Of a DNA stretch of 64,000 nucleotides, positions 52,628-61,390 are shown piece by piece. The number at the start of each line of letters is the position of its first letter. Within the stretch, counting starts at the first letter, position 1. The DNA comes from Granulicella arctica. GTDB lineage: Bacteria; Acidobacteriota; Terriglobia; Terriglobales; Acidobacteriaceae. The stretch spans positions 4,588,001 to 4,652,000 of the forward strand of contig NZ_JAGTUT010000001.1 in NCBI RefSeq assembly GCF_025685605.1, written 5' to 3'. The notes below the pieces were generated by a model that was given only the letters and a program-made list of their open reading frames with translations, had not been told where the DNA came from and searched no databases. The translations under genes were made by a program, and so were the position numbers.

Positions 52628-53671
52628 GTGAGGGTGACTTTGTTTCGATGGATGCGGGTTGCTGGGGTCTTGTCGACTCTTCTGCTTGCGGTGAACTTGT
52701 GCCGGGCTGCGGAGCCTCATGTTTATTTGTTGTCGGGCGATGTTGCGGGCACGCATGATCCCTCGATCATGAAGGAAGGGAAGACCTGGTATGTCTTCGC
52801 GACGGGGAAGGCTCCCGATGGTGGGCAGTTTGCGGTGCGGTGCTCGGATGACCTGGAGCATTGGAAGCTTTGCGGGCATGTCTTCGATGCGGTGCCGGAC
52901 TGGATCAAGGAGCGGAGTCCGGGCACGAAGGACCTCTGGGCGCCGGATGTTTCGTACGTGAACCATGAGTACCGGCTGTATTACGCCTATTCGCTTTTTG
53001 GGAAGAATACGTCGGGGATTGGGTTGGCAGTGAACAAGACGCTCGATGCAAAGAGCCCTGCCTTCAAGTGGGTCGACAAGGGATTGGTGTTCGAGTCGAA
53101 GGTTGGGGATAACTACAACGCGATCGATCCGAACTTTATTCTTGATGGCAAGGGTGGAGCGTGGCTTTCGTTTGGGAGCTTCTGGGATGGGATCAAGATG
53201 TGGCGGCTGGATGATGCGGGGATGTTGTCGAAGACGGACACGACGCTCTACTCGCTGGCGCGGCGAGCGAGGCCGGAGAACGCTGAGCCTGCTCCGCCGA
53301 ACCTGCCTGCGAACTGGGAGGCAGTAGAGGCTCCGTTCATCGTGCGGCACGGAGGGTACTTCTATCTGTTTACTTCATGGGACCTTTGCTGCCGTGGGGT
53401 GAAGAGTACGTACCGGACGATGGTGGGGCGCTCAAAGTCTGTGACCGGACCTTATGTGGATATGAGTGGGAAGGCGCTGACGGATGGGGGTGGGACGGAG
53501 GTGCTGGTGGCGAATGCGCGGTGGCTTGGTCCGGGTGGGGAGAGTGTTTTGGCTGGTGGGAAAGACTTGATGGTGTTTCATGCTTATGACGCGGCTACGG
53601 GGAAGCCTTCTATGCAGCTTTCCACGATTGAGTGGCGCGGTGGGTGGCCGCGAGTTGGGTTGGGGCGGTAA
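52628..53671 (+). CDS. Glycoside hydrolase family 43, arabinanase-like
   Basis: About 347 residues from a GTG just after the DUF6807 stop; an ATG at 52,595 would overlap that gene. The signal peptide (VAGVLSTLLLAVNLCRAAEP) shows export. The five-blade beta-propeller has the base Asp in GTHDPSIMKEG, the modulating Asp in DLWAPDVSY and the acid Glu in WEAVEAPF. The pattern is closest to endo-1,5-alpha-L-arabinanases. It completes a three-gene operon for a plant-type polysaccharide. Confidence 0.87.
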   Translation: MRVTLFRWMRVAGVLSTLLLAVNLCRAAEPHVYLLSGDVAGTHDPSIMKEGKTWYVFATGKAPDGGQFAVRCSDDLEHWKLCGHVFDAVPDWIKERSPGTKDLWAPDVSYVNHEYRLYYAYSLFGKNTSGIGLAVNKTLDAKSPAFKWVDKGLVFESKVGDNYNAIDPNFILDGKGGAWLSFGSFWDGIKMWRLDDAGMLSKTDTTLYSLARRARPENAEPAPPNLPANWEAVEAPFIVRHGGYFYLFTSWDLCCRGVKSTYRTMVGRSKSVTGPYVDMSGKALTDGGGTEVLVANARWLGPGGESVLAGGKDLMVFHAYDAATGKPSMQLSTIEWRGGWPRVGLGR

Positions 53672-53767
53672 GAGTTAGTGGCGGTGAGGGGCCAGATCCG
53701 AAGATCCTTTGGTTGACGACGTGGCGAGGGAAAGCGCAGTTCGAGATCGGTATGTGAGGAAACCGAA

Positions 53768-53824
53768 GGTCCTTCGACTGCGCCTCTCGCGGCAAGGCTG
53801 CGAGAGGCTTCGCTCAGGATGACA
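53768..53824. repeat. REP-like repeat with hairpin insert
   Basis: GGTCCTTCGACT (53,768) and CTTCGCTCAGGATGACA (53,808) are the two halves of the repeat at 49,348, here split by a GCCTCTCGC/GCGAGAGGC hairpin (53,782-53,808). A partial third copy, CTCAGGATGAC, follows near 53,852. Confidence 0.55.
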
Positions 53825-53892
53825 TATTTTTATTGGAACTCAGAGAGACCGCTCAGGATGACGGCTTTTGGGTTGGAAATGAGAGAGTGGCT

Positions 53893-56800
53893 CTAAAAGG
53901 AGAGCTTGCCTCCGAACTGGAGGATGCGGTTTTCGCGGGCTGCGGTGACTTGCCCGAAGGTGGATGGGGTGGTGGCGGCTACGGCGATAGAGCTGAAGTT
54001 GGTGTGGTTGAGGGTGTTGAAGGCTTCGCCTCGTAGCTGGAAGGCGGCTCGTTCGGTGATGCGGAAGTTGCGGAAGATGCCGGTATCGAGGCGAACAAAG
54101 CCGGGGCCGATGATGGTGCCGCGCTTGGCGTTGCCGGGCTGGCCGAGGGTGGCGCTTGGCGAGGCAAAGGCTGCGGTATTGAACCATTTGAGGCGGGTCT
54201 TGAGGCCGGTGCCGTTCTGGGGGCTGGAGATCTGGTCGGGGCGGAGGCCGGCGGGGCTGGCTCCGATGATGCCGAGGCCTGCTACGTCTGCATTGACTAC
54301 ACCGTTGATGAGGCCTCCTGCGGAGGTGCTGACGCTGAAGGGTAGGCCTGAGTTTGCGGCGAGGATGCCGGAGGTCTCCCAGCCGCCGAGGACGTGGCCG
54401 ACGATGCCTTTCTGATCGTGGAACCAGGGAAGCTCCCAGACGCCGTCGATGGTGGCGATGTTGGTGCGGCTGAGGATGCTGCGGCCGTACTCCCCTGCGA
54501 TGTTGTAGATGTTCTGGGGCGCGCCGCTGCGGTCGGCTGGGCTGTTGGTCATGGAGTTCGACCAGGTGTAGTTGCCGTCGATGAGGCTGTTGCCTTTGAA
54601 GCGCTTCTTGACGGAGATCTGGAGGGAGTTGTAGTTGGAGCTGAAGATGGTCTCGTCGCCGTACATGCCGCCGTAGCCCTTGTAGGGGCGAAGTTGATTG
54701 GCGAGCTTGGTCTGGGTGGAGTTGATGAAGCCGCCCGCGGGCAGGATGCCTGCGGCTGCGGCTGCGCCCGGACGCAGAGCGTTGATGTCGATGTAGCCGA
54801 GGAGGTGGGTGTCATGATCGCCGAAGTAGCCCATGTCGAGGACGAGGGTGGGAGTGAGCTGCTGCTGGATGTCGACTGAATATTGCTGTGAGTAGGGGGT
54901 GTGGAACTGGGGCGACTCGGAGTAGATGGTGGGGAGGGCGGGTGCGGCGGTGGAGACGGTGCCGCCGGTTGGGTTGTCGAGGGTGGTGAGGGTGTAGGTT
55001 GCGGTGCCGACGTAGGGCGGATTGTAGAAGACGTTCTGCTCGTAGTCGCCATAGAGGGAGGCGTCGTAGGCGATGCCGTAGCCCATGCGGAAGGCGGTTT
55101 TGCCATCGCCGAAGAGGTCGAAGGCGAGGCCGATACGAGGGGCAAAGTTCGCCTTATCCGCTGTGCCTACCTGTGCGCCGTAGGGGGAGGCGTGGCCGAA
55201 GTTGCCGGGAGTTCCGAGAACGATGCCGTTGAGGGGATCGTAGGTGGGATTAGGGACACCGGTGTTGAGGTGGGCGGTGTTGGCACAGGGTGCAGCGGTG
55301 CAGAGGTTGCCGTTCGAATCGATAGTGGGTGCATTAGCGGCGATGTAGGTGGCGGGGTTGAAGTTCGAGAGCTGGTTGTTGGAGTCGGTGGGCTGCTGGA
55401 AGTAGGAGTAGCGGACGCCGAGGTTTAGGGTGAGGCGGTGGGTGGCCTTGTAGTTGTCCTGCGCGTAGACCTCGATCTGGTTGGCGTGGAGGTTGGGTGT
55501 GCGGGAGCTTGAGTTCTGCACGAAGCCACCGGTCGCAGTGCCGAGGAGGAAGTTGGCGAAGGACTGCTCGAAGATGTTGTCGACGTTTGCCCCGGCTTGC
55601 GAGCTGGTGGGCAGAGAGCCTACGGCTGCTGTGAAGGTGAACGATCCTGCGTTGCCGCCGGTGAGGTTCTCGGTCTTTTGGTAGCGGTTGTAGGTGACGC
55701 CGAAGATGAAGGTGTGGCTTTTCACAAGCTTGGTGACGTTGCCGAAGATGTTGTGATTGCGGTTGTAATCGTTGTAGATACCAGCGTTGTTGATGCCGGT
55801 GAAGCCGGTGAAGGACAGGTTGGGGACGACGCCGAGGGTGGAGGTGTAGGGGAGGGTTGGCTTGATGTCGGGGGAGTTGGTGCTGAGTCCGGAGCCGACG
55901 GGGGTGCTGATGATGGCTCCGGAGGAGTAGGCGTAGCCGACATCGGCAAGGAGTGTGGCGGATTGAACGTAGGTGGCGTGGCCGAGGTGCTGGGTGCCGG
56001 GGGATCGGGTGTTGGTGATCTGGACGCCGGGGAAGCCAGTGCTGCCGCTGCCGTAGCCGTAGGGCTCCTGCGTGGGGATGCTGTCGTGGACGAGACGGTA
56101 GAAGACGTTCAGCTTCTGACCGAAGGCCTGGTCGATACGGACGACTTCCTGGGTGTCGTTGTAGACGTTACGGCCGTTGTAGGTGAAGGCGTGAGGGTCC
56201 TGACCGGCGCCGGGGTTGGGGAGGGGAACCTTGGAGCCGTCGAGGGAGTAGATGTCCTTGAGGTAGGCCTGCGCGAGTGGCGATAGGCGGGCGGCGGGAA
56301 GTTGAGTGACGCCGGCGTCGTTGCACTTCGAGGCGGAGGAGTTGAGGTTGGCGCAGACGGCGAAGGGGAAGATGCCGGCGCGCTCGGAGGCAGAGGGCAC
56401 GTTGAGGGTGACGGGGGAGTAGGTGATGACGCGGCGGAACTCCTGCGAGAAGAAGAAGAAGGTGCGGTCGTGCCCGTTGTAGATCTTCGGGATGACGACG
56501 GGGCCGCCTGCGGTGTAGCCGAAGTCGTGATAGTGAAGGGGAGCGAGGGGCGTGGGGATGGCGGTGAGTTTGTTGAAGTAGGCGTTGGCGTTGAACTCGT
56601 TATTGCGGAAGAACTCGTAGGCGCTGCCGTGGATCTGGTTGGTGCCGGAGCGGGTGACGAGACTGACCTGACCGGCTGCGGCCCGACCGTACTCGGCGGA
56701 GTAGGTGCCGCGAAGGGTTTTGAACTCGGCGATGGCGTCGACGCTGGGGAAGGAGAGGAGGGTGAGGTTGGAACCGCGGTCTACGTTGTCGGCGCCGTCG

Positions 56801-57429
56801 ATAGTCCAGCTATTGGCGCTGGTGCGTTGCCCGTTGACGGAGAAGGCTACGGTGTTGGCGCCGCCGAGAGGATTGGTGGGGCCGAGGTAGATCTGGTCGG
56901 AGGTGCCGGTGTAGGCGACGCCGGGCTGGAGGCCAAGGAGCTGTTCATAGTTGCGCGTGTTGAGGATGAGTTCGCGCATCTGAGTGCCGTTGATGAGGCT
57001 GGCGGAGGTGGCGTCTTCAAGGTTGAGCTGGAGGGCGTCGGCGGTGACGGCGATCTGCTGGTCGGAGCTGCCAACCTGGAGGGAGCGATTGATGGTGATG
57101 GAGTCCTGAACGTGAAGGACGAGGCCCGTGATGGACTCACTCTTGAAGCCTGCGTCTTCGATACGGATGGTGTAGCTGCCGAGGGGGAGCGAGTTGGCGG
57201 TGTAGAAGCCTGCGGCGTTGGTGGTGAGGGAGCGCTCTACGTGGCCGCGATCAGCGTTGGTGAGGGTGACGATGGCACCTTTGACGCTTGCACCGCTGGG
57301 GTCGATGATGGTGCCGCTGATGCTGCCGGAGACCTCCTGCGCGGATGCGACGCTGGTGAGGGTGAATGCGGCGATGAGCAGAGCGACCCTGGCGAGGCGC
57401 TGGCGTGGAACATCTGTGACTGGACCCAT
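53893..57429 (-). CDS. Oar-like TonB-dependent receptor
   Basis: Outer-membrane protein of 1,178 residues from the ATG at 57427-57429 with GGGAGA upstream. The signal peptide (LARVALLIAAFTLTSVASAQ) is followed by a carboxypeptidase-regulatory-like domain (about 33-110, GSISGTIIDPSGASVKGAIV), a plug (LEDATSASLINGTQMREL, then NSWTIDGADNVDRGS) and a long beta-barrel ending in F (RILQFGGKLSF). Such receptors are expanded in Acidobacteriota and import or bind large carbon sources. It faces the GH43 operon tail-to-tail, so a linked polysaccharide role is possible. Confidence 0.92.
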   Translation of the reverse strand: MGPVTDVPRQRLARVALLIAAFTLTSVASAQEVSGSISGTIIDPSGASVKGAIVTLTNADRGHVERSLTTNAAGFYTANSLPLGSYTIRIEDAGFKSESITGLVLHVQDSITINRSLQVGSSDQQIAVTADALQLNLEDATSASLINGTQMRELILNTRNYEQLLGLQPGVAYTGTSDQIYLGPTNPLGGANTVAFSVNGQRTSANSWTIDGADNVDRGSNLTLLSFPSVDAIAEFKTLRGTYSAEYGRAAAGQVSLVTRSGTNQIHGSAYEFFRNNEFNANAYFNKLTAIPTPLAPLHYHDFGYTAGGPVVIPKIYNGHDRTFFFFSQEFRRVITYSPVTLNVPSASERAGIFPFAVCANLNSSASKCNDAGVTQLPAARLSPLAQAYLKDIYSLDGSKVPLPNPGAGQDPHAFTYNGRNVYNDTQEVVRIDQAFGQKLNVFYRLVHDSIPTQEPYGYGSGSTGFPGVQITNTRSPGTQHLGHATYVQSATLLADVGYAYSSGAIISTPVGSGLSTNSPDIKPTLPYTSTLGVVPNLSFTGFTGINNAGIYNDYNRNHNIFGNVTKLVKSHTFIFGVTYNRYQKTENLTGGNAGSFTFTAAVGSLPTSSQAGANVDNIFEQSFANFLLGTATGGFVQNSSSRTPNLHANQIEVYAQDNYKATHRLTLNLGVRYSYFQQPTDSNNQLSNFNPATYIAANAPTIDSNGNLCTAAPCANTAHLNTGVPNPTYDPLNGIVLGTPGNFGHASPYGAQVGTADKANFAPRIGLAFDLFGDGKTAFRMGYGIAYDASLYGDYEQNVFYNPPYVGTATYTLTTLDNPTGGTVSTAAPALPTIYSESPQFHTPYSQQYSVDIQQQLTPTLVLDMGYFGDHDTHLLGYIDINALRPGAAAAAGILPAGGFINSTQTKLANQLRPYKGYGGMYGDETIFSSNYNSLQISVKKRFKGNSLIDGNYTWSNSMTNSPADRSGAPQNIYNIAGEYGRSILSRTNIATIDGVWELPWFHDQKGIVGHVLGGWETSGILAANSGLPFSVSTSAGGLINGVVNADVAGLGIIGASPAGLRPDQISSPQNGTGLKTRLKWFNTAAFASPSATLGQPGNAKRGTIIGPGFVRLDTGIFRNFRITERAAFQLRGEAFNTLNHTNFSSIAVAATTPSTFGQVTAARENRILQFGGKLSF

Positions 57430-57591
57430 GGTGTCTCCCGTGCGACGGCTGTGCATTATGTGAAGCTTGAGTTAATTATGTGGAGGGAGGGTTGTCAACT
57501 CTTGACGAGCCGAAGGAGAGCGGGTGCTTCACGTCATGGATAATGATCAGCGTGGAGTGAAGGCGATTGGCAAAGATCCCGGGGAGATTTA

Positions 57592-59340
57592 ATGAACGGC
57601 AAGCAGTTGTTTGAAGTGATTATGTTGCGCGGGTTCGCGCTCGTGTTGGGTGGGTTCAGCGTTCTTCCTGTGATGGCTGCAGGTGCAACGAAGCCTGACT
57701 TCGGCCCGAACGTTGCGGTGTTCGATCCGGGTATGTCCTCGGCTGTCATTCAGCAGAAGATCGATGCGGTGTACGGGGTCCAGCGACACAATGAGTTTGG
57801 GCCGGAGCGGAATGCGCTGCTGTTCCTGCCGGGGACGTATCACGTGGATGTGCCGGTGGGCTTCTACACGCAGGTGCTTGGCCTGGGCGCTTCGCCGGAT
57901 GAGGTGAGCATTGCGGGTAACCTGCATGTTGATGCGAGCCTGAAGAGCAATAATGCTACGACAACTTTCTGGAGGGGCGCTGAAGGAGTTGCGGTGACTC
58001 CTGCTGGAGGGACGATGCAGTGGGCTGTGTCGCAGGCGGTGCCGTTTCGGCGGATGCATGTGCGCGGGAGTATTGTGCTGCACCAGAATGATGGGTGGGC
58101 CAGTGGCGGATGGATGTCCGATGATCTGGTCGATGGAAATGTTGGGGCTGGTCCGCAGCAGCAGTGGATCTCGAGAAACAGCGAGTGGGGAAGCTGGACG
58201 GGATCGAACTGGAACATGGTTTTTGTGGGGGTCCCAACGATGCCGGTTGGGGAGTGGCCTGCACCACCGTACACGAAAGTGGCGAGGACGCCGGTCATTC
58301 GCGAGAAGCCTTTCCTGCAGGTGGACGGTGTGGGGAACTATAGTGTGCGGGTTCCGTCATTGCGGCGGGATGCCGTGGGGATTACGTGGCGAGGTGGGGT
58401 TACTCCAGGTAGGTCGATTGCGATTGAGAACTTTTACATTGCGCATGCGGGAGTGGATACGGCGGCTGGTATGAACAAGCAGCTTGCACGGGGAAAGAAC
58501 CTCTTGTTTATGCCTGGGGTGTATGAGCTTTCTGAGCCGATCCGTGTAAGTCGCCCGGACACGGTGGTGCTTGGGCTGGGGTTTGCGACGCTGCGTCCTG
58601 TTACGGGTAAGGCTGCGTTAGTTACAGCGGATGTGGATGGGATCGTTCTGGCTGGACTGCTGCTGGATGCGGGTCTGGATAAGTCGCCAGTGTTGCTACA
58701 GGTGGGGCCGATTGGGAGTACGGCGAGCCATCGCGATAACCCGGTGTCGCTGCACGATATCTTCTTTCGGGTAGGTGGTGCGGGACCCGGAAGCGCGGGT
58801 GTCAATCTTGAGGTGAACAGCAACGATGTGGTGATCGACCATACGTGGATCTGGCGGGCGGATCATGGGGCGGGTGTCGGCTGGGCAACTAATCCGAGCG
58901 CGAACGGTCTTGTTGTAAATGGTCAAAATGTAACTGCGTATGGATTGTTTGTCGAGCACCAGCAGGAGTTTCAGGTGCTTTGGAATGGTGAGGGAGGACG
59001 GACTTACTTCTACCAGTCAGAGATACCGTATGACCCTCCGACACAGGCGAGTTTTACGAGCGCTGCAGGTACCGATGGCTGGGCGGCGTACAAGGTAGCC
59101 GATGCAGTGAAGAGCCACGAGGCGTGGGGTCTTGGAATCTACAGTGTCTTCACGCATCCGGATATCAAGCTGAGTCGAGCTATTGAGGTGCCAACGCGAC
59201 CGGGCATTCACTTCCATCACATGATCACGGTCTGCCTTGGGAAGAACGGCGGGATCCGCAATGTGATTAACAAGGCTGGCGGAGCTACAGAGATCGATCC
59301 GAGAGTTACGCCTAAGGTTGCTGAGTTTCCGGTGGAGTGA
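57592..59340 (+). CDS. Secreted right-handed beta-helix protein (GH55/pectate-lyase-like)
   Basis: The product has 582 residues; GGGGAGATTTA precedes the ATG. The signal peptide (MLRGFALVLGGFSVLPVMAA) shows export. The repeats ALLFLPGTYHVDVPVGFYTQVLGLG and NLLFMPGVYELSEPI..PDTVVLGLGFATL (shown in part) are typical of two pectate-lyase-like beta-helices, as in GH55-type glucanases. These proteins are often mislabelled as coagulation factor 5/8 or adenylyl cyclase. A role in beta-glucan or pectin breakdown is a guess. Confidence 0.65.
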   Translation: MNGKQLFEVIMLRGFALVLGGFSVLPVMAAGATKPDFGPNVAVFDPGMSSAVIQQKIDAVYGVQRHNEFGPERNALLFLPGTYHVDVPVGFYTQVLGLGASPDEVSIAGNLHVDASLKSNNATTTFWRGAEGVAVTPAGGTMQWAVSQAVPFRRMHVRGSIVLHQNDGWASGGWMSDDLVDGNVGAGPQQQWISRNSEWGSWTGSNWNMVFVGVPTMPVGEWPAPPYTKVARTPVIREKPFLQVDGVGNYSVRVPSLRRDAVGITWRGGVTPGRSIAIENFYIAHAGVDTAAGMNKQLARGKNLLFMPGVYELSEPIRVSRPDTVVLGLGFATLRPVTGKAALVTADVDGIVLAGLLLDAGLDKSPVLLQVGPIGSTASHRDNPVSLHDIFFRVGGAGPGSAGVNLEVNSNDVVIDHTWIWRADHGAGVGWATNPSANGLVVNGQNVTAYGLFVEHQQEFQVLWNGEGGRTYFYQSEIPYDPPTQASFTSAAGTDGWAAYKVADAVKSHEAWGLGIYSVFTHPDIKLSRAIEVPTRPGIHFHHMITVCLGKNGGIRNVINKAGGATEIDPRVTPKVAEFPVE

Positions 59341-59542
59341 AAGTTTTATATTGAACTGGATTAAGGAGCGTGGGTCCCTTGTGCATCTTGGGAATCCAGT
59401 CGGTGCCGGCGCGCTCGGGATAGGTCTTAATGCCGCACTTCGGACAGGCCTGGGGTGACATCGTAGAAAGTGGGAAGCCAGAGAAGAGGCGCTTCTGTGT
59501 ATCGCTAAAGGTTCCGTTACAAAGACTAAAGCTTGCAGCCAT
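59312..59542 (-). CDS. Small CPxCG zinc-ribbon-like protein
   Basis: The product has 76 residues from the ATG at 59540-59542; an excellent TAGGAGG lies seven to nine bases upstream, so the longer frame to 59,680 is rejected. One CPKCG half-site (ACPKCGIKTYPER) is visible without a second pair, so metal binding would need a dimer or another partner. It overlaps the end of the convergent beta-helix gene by 29 bp. Function is unknown. Confidence 0.6.
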   Translation of the reverse strand: MAASFSLCNGTFSDTQKRLFSGFPLSTMSPQACPKCGIKTYPERAGTDWIPKMHKGPTLLNPVQYKTFTPPETQQP

Positions 59543-59689
59543 TGCGTTACCTCCTATTGCTGAGAGTGACTTTAGACGTTGTGCCCAGCTTTCATTGTCC
59601 GATGGGCGACTTAGTCCGCAGGTTACTTGCGTGGAGTCGATACGTTTGAAGTGAGTCGACTTGTGCGTAGGTCGTTTCATTTAGGTCTG

Positions 59690-59893
59690 CTAGCGTGCGG
59701 TGAGAAAGTTGATCTTCAACTTCTTGTCACCTGCGGAGGCGAAGTGGACGAGCGCTACATCTCCGTAGCAGTCTTTGACTTCACCTTCGCCGAAGCGTTT
59801 GTGTCTTACTTTGCTTCCAGGCTTATAGTTGCCGGTGACTTCTTCGTGGGCCTGGTAAAGTTTCGGGCGCGGCCGTGACGATGGGAGTGACAT
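59690..59893 (-). CDS. Small Tudor-like protein related to UvrD/PcrA C-terminus
   Basis: The product has 67 residues from the ATG at 59891-59893. YKPGSKVRHKRFGEGEVKDCYG followed by VALVHFASAGDKKLKINFLTA (each shown in parts) matches the C-terminal Tudor-like domain of UvrD/PcrA helicases, which contacts RNA polymerase or DNA. Here it is a stand-alone protein. The ribosome site is weak. It may modulate transcription-repair coupling; this is a family-based inference. Confidence 0.6.
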   Translation of the reverse strand: MSLPSSRPRPKLYQAHEEVTGNYKPGSKVRHKRFGEGEVKDCYGDVALVHFASAGDKKLKINFLTAR

Positions 59894-60077
59894 GACTCGT
59901 ACGTGTTTTCGTTGCCGCTTCCGCACTCATAGTAATGACGTTCTCCCACTTGCTGCGCCTGCATCACTCCCTTGGATGCGCATGACGTAGTGGCATCATC
60001 CCGAGACGCGATGATGCTTCCTGCTGTGAATCACAGGACTCCTCATAAATTTGATTGGTTCGAAATAATGTTGCTTC

Positions 60078-61196
60078 TTAGTGGGTGGCTTGCGTGGGTA
60101 GCGGCTTTCCTGCGCGAGGTTCTTGTGCGTTCCAATCCAGACCAAGGTACTGTGCGACGGTAGCGGCGACCTGGTTCTGCGTTACTTCGGCAACGTTCTT
60201 CTGGAGACCCGTGGCTGGGACGCCGGCACCGAAGAGGCCGATGAAGATGTTCTTTGAGTCGGGGGTCTTCTGGCCGTGGCCCTTCCAGTCGTCTGGACCG
60301 CTGCCGCGACCATGATCGGTGAGGAAGATGAGGGTTGTGTTGTTGCGATACTGCGGCATGCTTTGGATCTGCTTCCAAAGTTGCGCGAGGTCAGCATCGA
60401 CACGGTTGGCGGAGTCGAGGTACTCGCCGTAGTTGCCACCGTGAGCCCAGTCGTCTGTCTCGCCGAGAGAGAGGAACATGACGCGTGGCTGCTTGAGTTT
60501 GAGGTAAGCCATGGCGGTGTAGAAGGTGGGCGCGTCGAAGGCTTCGTCGTCCCAGATACGAGGGGACTCGGCTTTCCATTGATTGAGCAGATCGATCTCG
60601 GGGGTCGATGGCGTGAGGAGCAAGGGGTCGTAGGAGACGGCGACGGGGAAGTTACAGCGCGCGGCGTTGACGATACCGCCAATGACCTCCCATGCTCCGA
60701 AGGCGGCTACTTTGCCCTGGAGGCCGGGCTGCTTGTTGAGCCATTCGAGGACGGTGACGTTGGGGTTGGGCTTGTTGTCGTTCGAATTGATGTTGGGGTC
60801 GGGATGGCCGGTGAGGGTTTCGCTGTAGCCGGGGTACGAAAAGTTGAAGCCGTTGGTGACGTGGGCGTCGGAGCCGGCGTCGAGGTCGCCGTAGAACTGG
60901 CCCTGCGGGATGAAGGTGCTCCAGAGGAAGGGGAGCAGGCGGGCGCGGCGGTCTTCGGGGGTCGGTGCGAGGAACTTCTGCTGGAGCTTCTTGACGTCGC
61001 GACCATCGTAGTAATTTATGGGGGTAAGGAGGGTTTCGTCGGCTCCGCGGAAGACCTCCTGCCAGCGAAGGCCGTCGGTCATGACGATGATCACGTTGCG
61101 GTCTTTGACGGAAGGCTTTTGAGCACCCGCATTTTGGAGTGGGCTGAAGCACGAGAGACCCAGAGCAAAAATACTTACTAGATTGCGGATGTTCAT
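60078..61196 (-). CDS. Secreted alkaline-phosphatase-superfamily enzyme
   Basis: The product has 372 residues with a signal peptide (LVSIFALGLSCFSPLQNAGAQ). Metal-binding parts of the alkaline phosphatase/phosphodiesterase fold are VIIVMTDGLRWQEVFRG, the nucleophile region NFSYPGYSETLTGH, SLGETDDWAHGGN and FLTDHGRGSG. It would hydrolyse phosphate mono- or diesters in the periplasm. The pattern is closer to type I phosphodiesterases/phosphoglyceromutase-like members than to PhoA. The substrate is unknown. Confidence 0.82.
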   Translation of the reverse strand: MNIRNLVSIFALGLSCFSPLQNAGAQKPSVKDRNVIIVMTDGLRWQEVFRGADETLLTPINYYDGRDVKKLQQKFLAPTPEDRRARLLPFLWSTFIPQGQFYGDLDAGSDAHVTNGFNFSYPGYSETLTGHPDPNINSNDNKPNPNVTVLEWLNKQPGLQGKVAAFGAWEVIGGIVNAARCNFPVAVSYDPLLLTPSTPEIDLLNQWKAESPRIWDDEAFDAPTFYTAMAYLKLKQPRVMFLSLGETDDWAHGGNYGEYLDSANRVDADLAQLWKQIQSMPQYRNNTTLIFLTDHGRGSGPDDWKGHGQKTPDSKNIFIGLFGAGVPATGLQKNVAEVTQNQVAATVAQYLGLDWNAQEPRAGKPLPTQATH

Positions 61197-61390
61197 GATA
61201 AGAATCCTCTATCCGGCTGATGTTACACAGGTTTAAGGCATGCACCGATAAAGACACTATTTATCGGCTGGTCACATTGCATTCTTGGTACGTTCGCAGT
61301 CCTTTTATATATTGAGCAACAACCAACATTAGTCGAGCTTCTACAAGATTGATTGCCACTCAACCATTGCTGTTCTTCAGGAGCCCATTC

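Noticed and set aside
56302..57543. + strand frame of 413 codons, Gly/Val/Glu-rich
   Set aside because: Antisense to the TonB-dependent receptor; low complexity and no family.
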